From an uncultured Clostridium sp. (GTDB lineage: Bacteria; Bacillota; Clostridia; Clostridiales; Clostridiaceae): a stretch of 22,033 nucleotides of DNA. The stretch is from positions 1-22,033 of the forward strand of contig NZ_CAKVJA010000045.1 of assembly GCF_934754925.1 (NCBI RefSeq), written 5' to 3'. This document shows positions 14,599 through 21,959 of this stretch, one piece after another (the first letter of the stretch is position 1; every line of letters starts with the position of its first letter). The translations under genes and the position numbers were made by a program. The notes under the pieces were generated by a model. It made no database searches and had not been told where the DNA came from. It saw nothing but the letters and a program-made list of their open reading frames with translations.

Positions 14599-15174
14599 TT
14601 AAAAATATCTTTGTAAAATTTTGCAACAAATTACGCCTACAATAGCCGCTATTCCAGTAGATATTATTGCTGGCAGTATTATTACTCCCGGATTTGAAGA
14701 ACCCGCTGCCGCTCTTATAGATAATACTGTAGATGGAACTAATTGAATGCATGCAGCATTTAAAACTAGAAATAAAGCCATATCATTACTAGCTGTACCC
14801 TTTTCTGTATTTAATCTATCCATTTCTTCCATAGCTTTAATTCCAAACGGAGTTGCTGCATTTCCTAATCCCATCATATTTGCCGTTATATTCATAACTA
14901 TAGCTCCTAAGGCCCTTTCATCTTTTGCCGCATCCTTAAATATTATCTTTAATATAGGTTTCATAAGTTTAGCTAACTTTTCAGTAAATCCACTGTTTTG
15001 CGCAACCTTCATAACACCACACCAGAAACACATTAATCCAACAAGTCCTATGACAAAAGTAACTGTACTATCAATAGAAGTTATTATTGCATTAGAAATA
15101 CCTTCACCATTTCCAGTAAATATCCCAACCACTAATCCCAAAAAAATCATTACAAACCATATATAGTTAATCAT
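14599..15174 (-). CDS. spmA: Spore maturation protein A
   Basis: A 191-residue membrane protein with an N-terminal segment (MINYIWFVMIFLGLVVGI) and a Gate domain (about 38-150) containing ITANMMGLGNAATPFGIKAM and LNAACIQLVPSTVL, both typical of SpmA. The length is normal. The ribosome site AGGGGG is 8 bases before the ATG. It is the first gene of the spmAB pair, and a sigma-E-like promoter is visible about 30 bases upstream, in keeping with mother-cell expression. Confidence 0.95.
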   Translation of the reverse strand: MINYIWFVMIFLGLVVGIFTGNGEGISNAIITSIDSTVTFVIGLVGLMCFWCGVMKVAQNSGFTEKLAKLMKPILKIIFKDAAKDERALGAIVMNITANMMGLGNAATPFGIKAMEEMDRLNTEKGTASNDMALFLVLNAACIQLVPSTVLSIRAAAGSSNPGVIILPAIISTGIAAIVGVICCKILQRYF

Positions 15175-15205
15175 TTTCTATTCCCCCTATTTATTTTTTC
15201 TTTAC

Positions 15206-15232
15206 AATATATGCCTTGCAACACCTATTTAT
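15206..15232 (-). promoter_or_regulatory. Candidate sigma-E promoter of spmA-spmB
   Basis: On the minus strand ATA (15232-15230), a 16-base spacer and CATATATT (15213-15206) match the Bacillus sigma-E pattern ATA-N16-18-CATACANT with one mismatch in the -10. Confidence 0.5.
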
Positions 15233-15382
15233 TAGTGATAGGATAAAGATATCAACATAAGTTTAATTTAAAAACTATAAATATTAATCTTAATAAGTTT
15301 ATGTTACATGGAGGGTGTACCTTCGAATTTATAAAAAAGTATTTTTTATATTTTTTATTTACCTAACAAAGGAGATACGTCT

Positions 15383-15568
15383 ATGAAAGAATCAAATTTA
15401 AAACTAGCTCAAAAAGATATTGATGATGCATTAAAAGCTGTAGAAGAAATGGAAAATTGTATTAGTGAAGGAAATGAAAAAAATAATATAATAAAAGAAA
15501 AGTTTATTACTTTAACAGAAAAAGTACAAAAATTAGAAAATCTATTAAAAACTGAAGGAATACTTTAA
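15383..15568 (+). CDS. Small coiled-coil protein, function unknown
   Basis: The 61-residue soluble protein is highly charged and almost entirely helical, with heptad-like hydrophobic spacing (KLAQKDIDDALKAVEEME and EKVQKLENLLK). The ATG has AAAGGAG 8 bases upstream, and a perfect terminator follows 13 bases after the stop, so it is a genuine single-gene unit. It has one Cys, no signal and no membrane segment. It is divergent from spmA. I do not recognise a named family. Confidence 0.75.
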   Translation: MKESNLKLAQKDIDDALKAVEEMENCISEGNEKNNIIKEKFITLTEKVQKLENLLKTEGIL

Positions 15569-15576
15569 TAATAGAA

Positions 15577-15605
15577 AAAAGAGGATAGTTAATCTATCCT
15601 CTTTT
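15577..15605. terminator. Bidirectional intrinsic terminator
   Basis: GAGGATAG/CTATCCTC with A and T runs on both sides and loop TTAAT. It serves the small coiled-coil gene on the plus strand and the candidate small RNA on the minus strand. Confidence 0.88.
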
Positions 15606-15736
15606 ATTCTACTTACTAAAACAGCAATTATTTTATCCTATCATTTGATAACTTCCCTTTACCTTAATTCTCCAATTCCCAATAAATATTACCTATACCT
15701 AATTGATTGTGTACCCAGTTTAGAAACAACTGCCTT

Positions 15737-15750
15737 AGTAAACGTTATCA
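15737..15750. promoter_or_regulatory. cre-like CcpA site
   Basis: AGTAAACGTTATCA matches TGWAANCGNTNWCA at every defined position but the first. It lies about 10 bases after the -10 of the minus-strand promoter, where bound CcpA would block transcription. Confidence 0.5.
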
Positions 15751-15760
15751 AGTCAATACT

Positions 15761-15788
15761 ATTATATCATTTTTTCCTATTATTTCAA
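15761..15788 (-). promoter_or_regulatory. Sigma-A-like promoter of the candidate small RNA
   Basis: TTGAAA (15788-15783), a 16-base spacer and a consensus TATAAT (15766-15761), reading leftwards away from ccpA. Confidence 0.5.
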
Positions 15789-15798
15789 CATATTTTTG

Positions 15799-15846
15799 TA
15801 AAAAAATTAACTATCTTTAATTTTATCTTAAATTAAAGATAGTTAA
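15799..15846 (-). terminator. Terminator of the ccpA-like gene
   Basis: A perfect 15-bp stem TTAACTATCTTTAAT/ATTAAAGATAGTTAA with a 10-base loop and a T run on the minus strand, directly behind the stop at 15851. Confidence 0.9.
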
Positions 15847-15850
15847 TTAC

Positions 15851-16849
15851 TTATTTAGAACTTTCTCTTTTAATTAATTTATAATCTAGTACATATTGAT
15901 CTTGTTCTAATGGTTTATTATTTAATATTTTAATAAGCATTCTCATTGCAACTGATCCCATATCATAACTTGGTTGCTTAACCGTAGTTATATTAGGATA
16001 GAAATATGATGAAACTGCATTATCATTAAATCCAACTACACTTACGTCTTCAGGAACCTTTATTCCATTTTCCCTTAATGCATTAATTACACCTATAGCA
16101 ATTTCATCAGATGAACATACTACTCCATCAAATTTCTTACCAGTAGCTAAGAAGCTTTCAACTGCTTTATATCCGCTATTAACTTTTAAATCTTTAAAGA
16201 ATTCTAAATCTTCATCTGTAATAAGACCGCTTTCTTGTAATGCTTTTTCATAACCCTTATGTCTTTCTCCCCAAGCATTAGCAGCCCCTTTATTTACACC
16301 AACAAAAGCTATATTCTTTAATCCATTATCAATTAAACTCTTTGTTGCTTCATATGATGCTTGTATGTTATCAATAATTACGCTTGGTAATCTACCTTCT
16401 TTATCTTTAGATTCTGCAAGAACAGTTTTTAAATCTAATTCATTTATTATATCTAATGTTTCTTCTTCTAAACAAGAACTCATATAGATAACACCATCAA
16501 CCATTTTTTCTTTAAGTACTCTTAAGTAATCTTTTTCCTTATCATAATCAAAATCAGAGTTACATAATATTACATTATAATCATAAATATTAGCAACATC
16601 TTCTGCACCTCTAACTATTTCTGGATAAAATCCACTTGAAATATCAGGAACTAATATTCCAACAGTCTTTGTTTTTTGTGTTTTTAAACTTCTCGCTACA
16701 ATATTTGGTCTATATCCTAATTTTTTAATAGCATCTAATACCTTTTTTTTAGTATCTTCATTAACAACATCTATATCATTTAATACTCTAGATACCGTAG
16801 CTATTGAAACGCCAGCTTCTCTAGCAACATCTTTTATAGAAGTAGCCAT
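15851..16849 (-). CDS. ccpA: LacI-family transcriptional regulator, probable catabolite control protein CcpA
   Basis: The 332-residue protein has an N-terminal LacI helix-turn-helix (IKDVAREAGVSIATVSRVLN, 5-24) and hinge helix (NIVARSLKTQ). A periplasmic-binding-protein-like core follows, with VGILVPDISSGFYPEIVRGAED and SVVGFNDNAVSSYFYPNITTV. Length, the RPNIVARSLK hinge and the VGILVPDI core strand fit CcpA, the global carbon regulator that works with HPr-Ser-P at cre sites. Its isolated position, away from sugar genes, also fits a global rather than local regulator. Another LacI-family regulator cannot be excluded. It has its own sigma-A promoter. A cre-like site lies about 100 bases downstream of the stop in a separate small unit. 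Confidence 0.8.
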   Translation of the reverse strand: MATSIKDVAREAGVSIATVSRVLNDIDVVNEDTKKKVLDAIKKLGYRPNIVARSLKTQKTKTVGILVPDISSGFYPEIVRGAEDVANIYDYNVILCNSDFDYDKEKDYLRVLKEKMVDGVIYMSSCLEEETLDIINELDLKTVLAESKDKEGRLPSVIIDNIQASYEATKSLIDNGLKNIAFVGVNKGAANAWGERHKGYEKALQESGLITDEDLEFFKDLKVNSGYKAVESFLATGKKFDGVVCSSDEIAIGVINALRENGIKVPEDVSVVGFNDNAVSSYFYPNITTVKQPSYDMGSVAMRMLIKILNNKPLEQDQYVLDYKLIKRESSK

Positions 16850-16882
16850 ATCAACATCACTCCATTTTCATTTTAATTATTA

Positions 16883-16911
16883 ATTATACCTTTTTTTCCT
16901 ATTTAATACAA
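16883..16911 (-). promoter_or_regulatory. Sigma-A promoter of the ccpA-like gene
   Basis: TTGTAT (16911-16906), a 17-base spacer and TATAAT (16888-16883), 34 bases before the ATG. Confidence 0.75.
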
Positions 16912-16972
16912 TGTATTTGCTTGTTTTTTACATATTAATAATTCACAATTTAAATTATGATATTATTGTTTG

Positions 16973-17009
16973 AAAAAAGGATAGGAATTATTACTTAATC
17001 CCTACCCTT
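16973..17009 (-). terminator. Terminator of ileS
   Basis: On the minus strand AAGGGTAGGGATT pairs with AATTCCTATCCTT (13 bp, two G-U pairs), followed by a T6 tract. It starts 16 bases after the ileS stop. Confidence 0.85.
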
Positions 17010-17025
17010 TGCAATAAAGCTATAA

Positions 17026-20000
17026 TTATCTAACTACTTCTACAGTCATATTTAACTTTTCACCGTTTATAACTGTTTCAGTATAATTAGCTTCTTCATT
17101 GTAAACTATTTCTTGGGTTAAGGTTTCCTTCTTAATAACCTCAGCAAACTTTTTAATTACATTTAATAACATTTCATTATCTGCTACATATAATTTAATC
17201 TTGTCTGCAACCTCAAACCCTTTATCTTTTCTCATATTTTGAATTTTAGAAATCACTTCTCTTAAATGACCTTCTTCTCTAAGCTCTTCAGAAATATGAG
17301 TATCTAAAACAACACCAATTGAACCTTCACCAGCAAACGCATAACCCTCTAGCCCTTGCATAGTAACTAATAAGTTTTCCTTATTTAATTCAATTTCTGT
17401 TCCATCAACATTAATAACAACAACTCCACCATTTTGAATAGTTTGAGCTAATTCCATTTGATTTCTTGATGCTATTTCTCTTCTTATTCCAGGTATTAAC
17501 TTACCATAAGCTCTTCCTAACACTGGTAAGTTTGGTTTAATTTCAAAGTTAACATGAGTAGAAAGATCAGCACCAAATTCAACCGCTTTTATGTTTAACT
17601 CATCTGTTATTATTTCTCCATAATATTTTGGAAGTGAATCAGTAGAAACTAACATCTTAGAAAGTGGCTGTCTATTCTTAATGTTAGCACCATTTCTTGC
17701 ACTTCTTCCAAGCTTAACTATTGTATAAGCTAAATCCATTTCTTTTTCTAAGTTCTTATCTATAGCATTTTCATTAACTTCTGGCCAGCTACATAAGTGA
17801 ATACTTTCTGGAGCATTTTCATCTAAGCCAACTACTAAGTTTTGATAAATGTCTTCTGTTATAAATGGAACAAATGGAGCTGCTACTTTAATTAAAGTTG
17901 TTAATACTCTATATAAAGTTACATAAGCACCTATCTTATCATCTGTTAATTCCTCAGACCAATATCTTCCTCTATTTCTTCTTACATACCAGTTTGATAA
18001 CTCATCAGTGAAATCTTCAATAGCTAATGCTGCTTGAGTTATTTGATATGAATCTAACATAGAATCTACGTCTTTAACTAATGTATTAAGCTTAGACATA
18101 ACCCACTTATCCATTACATTTTCTGATACGAAATCATTATACTTTAATGGATTAAATTGATCTAATTCAGCATATAACACGTAGAATGAGTAAACATTCC
18201 ATAATGTTCCCATGAATTTTCTTCCAGCTTCTCCAACGTCATCTATAGAGAATCTTGTTGGTAACCATGGAGCACTTGCAGTATAGAAGTGCCATCTTGT
18301 TGCATCAGCACCTTGTGCATCTAATACATCAAATGGATCTACAACATTTCCTTTAGATTTTGACATCTTTAAGCCCTTCTTGTCAAGAACGTGACCTAGA
18401 ACTATACAGTTTTCAAATGGATTTCTATCGAATATAGCAGTAGAAATTGCTAATAAAGTATAGAACCATCCTCTTGTTTGGTCAACAGCTTCTGATATAA
18501 ATTGAGCTGGATAGTTTTGTTCAAATAATTCTTTATTTTCAAATGGATAATGTAATTGTGCAAATGGCATTGAACCTGAATCGAACCAACAGTCAATAAC
18601 TTCATTTGTTCTAGTCATTTCCTTACCACACTTTTCACATTTTAAGTGAACATTATCTATATATGGTTTGTGTAGTTCTATATCTTCTGGAACATTGATT
18701 CCCTTTTCCTTAAGTTCTGCAATGCTTCCTATACATTCTTTATGTCCGCATTCACATCCCCAAATTGGAAGTGGAGTTCCCCAGTATCTATCTCTTGAAA
18801 TACCCCAGTCGATAACATTTTCTAAGAACTTACCAAATCTACCTGTTCTAATGTTATCAGGATACCAATTGATCTTATTATTATTTTCTAAAAGCTTATC
18901 TCTTAATGTTGTCATTGCAACAAACCAGCTTTCCTTTGGATAATAAAGAAGTGGTGTGTCACATCTCCAACAATGTGGGTATGAGTGTAAGTGTTTTTCA
19001 GATTTAAATAATTTATTATTTTCTTCTAACCACTTACAAATGCTTTCATCACATTTCTTAACGAACTTTCCAGCCCATGGAGTAACCTCTTCTACGAATC
19101 TACCTTCTCTATCAACTAAGTTAATAAAAGTAATTCCATTAGCTTTAGCTACTAAGCTATCATCTTCACCATATGCAGGTGCTATATGAACTATACCTGT
19201 ACCATCTGATAAAGTAACATAATCACCATGAATTACTTCGAAAGCTTTTCCTTCTACTTTACCGAAAGGCATTAATTGTTCATATTTAGTTCCTAAAAGT
19301 TCAGTTCCAGGGAATTCTCTTATTACTTCATAGTCTTCTCCTAAAACTTTATCAGCTAAGTCTTTAGCTAAGATTAATATTTCATCTCCAACTTTAGCTT
19401 CTATATAAGTATACGCTTTATTTATACATAAAGCTAAGTTTGAAGGTAATGTCCAAGGAGTTGTTGTCCAAGCTAATATGTACTTGTTATCTTCTCCTTC
19501 AACCTTAAATTTAGCAACACAAGTTAAGTCCTTAACGTCTTTATATCCTTGTGCAACTTCATGAGATGATAATGCAGTTCCACATCTTGGGCAGTATGGC
19601 ATTACTTTATGTCCTTCATATAAAAGACCTTTATCCCACATTTGTTTTAATGCCCACCAAACTGATTCAATATATGGATTGTGATAAGTTACATATGGAT
19701 TTTCCATGTCAACCCAATAGCCAATTTGATTAGTCATTTTTTCCCACATACTTACATAAGTAAATACGCTTTCTTTACATTCTTTAACGAACTTCTCTAC
19801 ACCATACTCTTCGATTTGTTCCTTACCTGAAATACCAAGCTTCTTTTCTATTTCAAGCTCTACTGGAAGACCGTGAGTATCCCATCCTGCTTTTCTTATA
19901 ACTTTATATCCCTTCATAACCTTGTATCTTGGGATAATATCCTTCATAACTCTTGTTAACACGTGTCCAACGTGAGGTCTACCATTTGCTGTTGGTGGAC

Positions 20001-20136
20001 CATCATAGAAAGTGAAGTATTCACCATCTTGATTCATATCAAAATTCTTTTTTATAACATTTCTTGCACTCCAAAGATTTGCTACTTCTTTTTCAAGACC
20101 AACAAAACCATTTGGTAGTTCTACTTTTTTGTACAT
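17026..20136 (-). CDS. ileS: Isoleucine--tRNA ligase IleS
   Basis: This 1036-residue class I synthetase charges tRNA-Ile and edits Val-tRNA-Ile. Visible parts are the catalytic HVGH (55-58, within TANGRPHVGHVLTRVMKD), the CP1 editing domain with TTTPWTLPSN (about 223-232) and GTGIVHIAPAYGEDD, Cys pairs of a zinc module (CEKCGKE, about 500), KMSKSKGNVVDP (about 590-601), and a long anticodon-binding and C-terminal region ending YTETVINGEKLNMTVEVVR. It lacks the C-terminal zinc finger of the standard bacterial form. Together with its length this suggests the eukaryote-like IleRS2 type, which tends to tolerate mupirocin. The ribosome site AAAGGAG is 8 bases before the ATG. It is a single-gene unit under a T-box leader. 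Confidence 0.97.
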   Translation of the reverse strand: MYKKVELPNGFVGLEKEVANLWSARNVIKKNFDMNQDGEYFTFYDGPPTANGRPHVGHVLTRVMKDIIPRYKVMKGYKVIRKAGWDTHGLPVELEIEKKLGISGKEQIEEYGVEKFVKECKESVFTYVSMWEKMTNQIGYWVDMENPYVTYHNPYIESVWWALKQMWDKGLLYEGHKVMPYCPRCGTALSSHEVAQGYKDVKDLTCVAKFKVEGEDNKYILAWTTTPWTLPSNLALCINKAYTYIEAKVGDEILILAKDLADKVLGEDYEVIREFPGTELLGTKYEQLMPFGKVEGKAFEVIHGDYVTLSDGTGIVHIAPAYGEDDSLVAKANGITFINLVDREGRFVEEVTPWAGKFVKKCDESICKWLEENNKLFKSEKHLHSYPHCWRCDTPLLYYPKESWFVAMTTLRDKLLENNNKINWYPDNIRTGRFGKFLENVIDWGISRDRYWGTPLPIWGCECGHKECIGSIAELKEKGINVPEDIELHKPYIDNVHLKCEKCGKEMTRTNEVIDCWFDSGSMPFAQLHYPFENKELFEQNYPAQFISEAVDQTRGWFYTLLAISTAIFDRNPFENCIVLGHVLDKKGLKMSKSKGNVVDPFDVLDAQGADATRWHFYTASAPWLPTRFSIDDVGEAGRKFMGTLWNVYSFYVLYAELDQFNPLKYNDFVSENVMDKWVMSKLNTLVKDVDSMLDSYQITQAALAIEDFTDELSNWYVRRNRGRYWSEELTDDKIGAYVTLYRVLTTLIKVAAPFVPFITEDIYQNLVVGLDENAPESIHLCSWPEVNENAIDKNLEKEMDLAYTIVKLGRSARNGANIKNRQPLSKMLVSTDSLPKYYGEIITDELNIKAVEFGADLSTHVNFEIKPNLPVLGRAYGKLIPGIRREIASRNQMELAQTIQNGGVVVINVDGTEIELNKENLLVTMQGLEGYAFAGEGSIGVVLDTHISEELREEGHLREVISKIQNMRKDKGFEVADKIKLYVADNEMLLNVIKKFAEVIKKETLTQEIVYNEEANYTETVINGEKLNMTVEVVR

Positions 20137-20213
20137 AAGAATTCTCCTTTCTCTACGTTTATTAGCTATTAAAATTATTCTCTTAAAGACATATTTTAAT
20201 CCTTTATTTTAAA

Positions 20214-20476
20214 ATAAAAAAAACTCCATCCCAAAAGGACGAAGTGAATTCGCTATACCACCTAAGGTTAATAAACTCATAATTATGCTATGAGCTATAA
20301 TTCAGATACTTTCATATCCTATCCCTTAACGCGGGCTAACGTGATAGCTTAATCGTAAAAACTTTCAGCCTCAAACTCCTAGGTGATTTTCCTTAAGTTA
20401 TCTTATGATTTTACACCAACCAATCACTCTCTTAAAAGAATAAACTAAAGTACTTATCCTAATCATAGTCTTTAAT
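20214..20476 (-). ncRNA. T-box leader of ileS
   Basis: The T-box motif TTAGGTGGTATAGCG lies at 20265-20251. The terminator CTTCGTCC/GGATGGAG with T8 ends near 20214. Upstream are the stem I AGAGAGTGATTGGTTGGTG block and AAATCACC partner, and a stem III-like GTTAGCCCGCGTTAAGG. The T-box class and the downstream ileS make tRNA-Ile the sensed ligand. I could not place the Ile specifier codon with confidence. Confidence 0.92.
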
Positions 20477-20482
20477 GAATTT

Positions 20483-20512
20483 ATTATATATTAATCAATT
20501 ATGATTTGTCAA
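20483..20512 (-). promoter_or_regulatory. Sigma-A promoter of the ileS T-box leader
   Basis: TTGACA (20512-20507), an 18-base spacer and TATAAT (20488-20483). Confidence 0.75.
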
Positions 20513-20615
20513 TTGCACCCAAAATTTTATGATTATTTTTCTACTAATTAAATTAGTATTTCAACTTAATAATAATTTTAATTAAATAATATTTATTATT
20601 ATTTAATATTTAATG

Positions 20616-20644
20616 TTGACTATTTTGATATACTATGATTTAAT
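20616..20644 (+). promoter_or_regulatory. Sigma-A promoter of the BFD-type gene
   Basis: TTGACT (20616-20621), a 17-base spacer and TTTAAT (20639-20644). Confidence 0.6.
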
Positions 20645-20667
20645 ATAGGTGTTGAAACGTATTACAT

Positions 20668-20695
20668 AAAATTAATTTCCCTAATAATTAATTTT
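20668..20695 (+). repeat. 10-bp inverted repeat in the 5' leader of the BFD-type gene
   Basis: AAAATTAATT and AATTAATTTT are perfect arms around TCCCTAAT. It lies between the promoter and the ribosome site, so it could be an operator or an RNA hairpin. Confidence 0.55.
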
Positions 20696-20733
20696 TGTGT
20701 TTCCTAATATCTTTGTATTTTGGAGGATTCGTT

Positions 20734-20946
20734 ATGGAAAATAATTTAAATGCTGATATCCTTGATAAAATAACAAAAGTTTGCACTTGTAAGTCTATAT
20801 CTAGGGCCAAAATTAAGGAAGCTATTAAAAACGGTGCCCATACCGTAGAAGAAGTTTCTAAAATAACAGGAGCATGTACTGGAAGTTGTCATGGATTTAG
20901 ATGTAAATCAAAGATTCAGAATTTAATTAACGATTATTCAAAATAA
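20734..20946 (+). CDS. BFD-like [2Fe-2S]-binding protein
   Basis: A 70-residue protein with the Fer2_BFD pattern: C17-x-C19 in KVCTCKSIS, then C48, C52 and C57 in GACTGSCHGFRC. The helix between them (IKEAIKNGAHTVEEVSKITGA) is typical of bacterioferritin-associated-ferredoxin-type domains. Such domains bind a [2Fe-2S] cluster and transfer electrons, or act as stand-alone redox or iron-release partners. Five Cys are present where four would suffice. I chose the ATG at 20734 (MENNLNADIL) because GGAGGA lies 8 bases upstream; the ATG-like extension to 20695 has no ribosome site. It is a single-gene unit followed by a strong terminator. Confidence 0.88.
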   Translation: MENNLNADILDKITKVCTCKSISRAKIKEAIKNGAHTVEEVSKITGACTGSCHGFRCKSKIQNLINDYSK

Positions 20947-20983
20947 TACCCAATCCAAAACTCCCCTATAAGTTTAACGATTT

Positions 20984-21011
20984 AAACCACTTACCTTGTA
21001 AGTGGTTTTTT
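20984..21011 (+). terminator. Terminator of the BFD-type gene
   Basis: CCACTTAC/GTAAGTGG with loop CTT and T6 on the plus strand. Confidence 0.88.
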
Positions 21012-21023
21012 ATTGCAAAATTT

Positions 21024-21060
21024 AAGGTGAACTAATAGTTTTAAATTACTAGTTCACCTT
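21024..21060 (-). terminator. Hairpin after the GIY-YIG gene
   Basis: AAGGTGAACTA (21024-21034) and TAGTTCACCTT (21050-21060) pair perfectly over 11 bp. On the minus strand it lies just behind the stop at 21075, with a moderate T/A tract. Confidence 0.6.
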
Positions 21061-21074
21061 TAGCAGTGTAAGCT

Positions 21075-21335
21075 TCAAGCTTCATCCACTTTACTACATT
21101 TATTTATTAGCATTAATTTTTCACTTCTTTTTAACTGTTTAATTGCATACTCTCTTTTCATAGCTTCTATTTTATCTTCAAATTCTTCAAAATAAACTAA
21201 TTCAACTGGTAATCTAGCCCTTGTATATTTTGCGCCTCTTCCATTTGAATGTGCCTTAATTCTTCTCTCCAGATTATTTGTCCATCCAGTATATAAACTA
21301 TTATCACTACATCTTAAAACATAAACATAATTCAT
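21075..21335 (-). CDS. GIY-YIG nuclease superfamily protein (UPF0213/YazA-like)
   Basis: An 86-residue single-domain protein with the GIY-YIG signature: YVYVLRC (3-9), LYTGWTNNLERRIKAH (14-29) with the conserved Arg, and GAKYTR (34-39), then a C-terminal helical part. The length fits UPF0213. It is a putative small nuclease; no substrate is known from the sequence. The ribosome site is weak (TAGGTAG about 7 bases before the ATG). Confidence 0.92.
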   Translation of the reverse strand: MNYVYVLRCSDNSLYTGWTNNLERRIKAHSNGRGAKYTRARLPVELVYFEEFEDKIEAMKREYAIKQLKRSEKLMLINKCSKVDEA

Positions 21336-21397
21336 ACTTAATCTACCTATCTAAAATTTATTCTATATAGATTATATATTTCACTTAAAATAATTAC

Positions 21398-21425
21398 AAA
21401 AAGCCACAGATTTTTTCTGTGACCT
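21398..21425 (-). terminator. Terminator of the peptide ABC ATPase gene
   Basis: On the minus strand AGGTCACAG pairs with CTGTGGCTT (two G-U pairs), loop of A and T, T5 tract, 20 bases after the stop. Confidence 0.8.
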
Positions 21426-21444
21426 TTCGTTATATAATATTAAA

Positions 21445-21957
21445 CTATTTATTATCATATAAATGACAAGCTATTTTATGTCCATTCTTTTTTAACTTTA
21501 ATTCTGGTTGCTCTTTTTTACATATATCCATACACTTAGAGCAACGTGTATTAAACTTACATCCAACTGGTGGATTAGCTGGAGATGGAAGATCTCCTTC
21601 TAATATAGTTCTATTCATTTTAAAATCAGGATCAGGAATTGGAACTGCACTTAATAATGCTTGCGTATATGGATGTAGAGGATTATCAAAAAGTTCATCT
21701 TTAGGTGCCATTTCAACTAAATTACCTAAGTACATTACACCTATGACATCAGAAATATATTTTACTACTGATAAATCATGGGATATGAAAAGATATGATA
21801 TGCCTCTCTTTTCTTGAAGCTCTTTCATTAAATTTATTATTTGAGCTTGAATAGACACATCTAATGCACTAACTGGTTCATCAGCAATTATTAAACTTGG
21901 ATTAAGTGCTAATGCACGAGCAATACAAATACGCTGACGTTGTCCACCTGAAATTCG
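21445..21957 (-). pseudogene. Oligopeptide/dipeptide ABC transporter ATP-binding protein, 5' truncated
   Basis: The remaining 170 codons are the C-terminal half of an OppF/DppF-type ATPase: signature ISGGQRQR, Walker B SLIIADEP, D-loop SALD, switch His in FISHDLSVV, and a C-terminal oligopeptide-transporter domain with HPYTQALLSAVP and a Cys cluster (GCKFNTRCSKCMDIC). The Walker A half, about 150 residues, is absent. Upstream of the signature motif the frame enters a 17-bp perfect hairpin unlike any ABC ATPase sequence. A TTG inside that hairpin gives a chance start only. Either the gene was broken by an insertion or the contig joins wrongly here. The fragment has no ATP-binding P-loop, so it should be inactive as it stands. 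Confidence 0.85.
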
Positions 21958-21959
21958 GG

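Larger units (their letters stand above)
15572..15755 (-). ncRNA. Candidate CcpA-regulated small RNA, about 180 nt
   Basis: A promoter TTGAAA-N16-TATAAT at 15788-15761 on the minus strand is followed by a cre-like site at the expected 5' end and, about 160 bases on, by an intrinsic terminator. No frame inside has a start with a ribosome site. A short stem CAGTT/AACTG and purine-rich single-stranded stretches (GGGAATTGGAG, AAGGGAAG) are visible. This is a candidate only. Confidence 0.35.

Noticed and set aside
15645..15836. Plus-strand ORF of 63 codons
   Set aside because: It has no ribosome site, is antisense to the cre-controlled unit and the ccpA terminator, and its hydrophobicity reflects AT-rich sequence.
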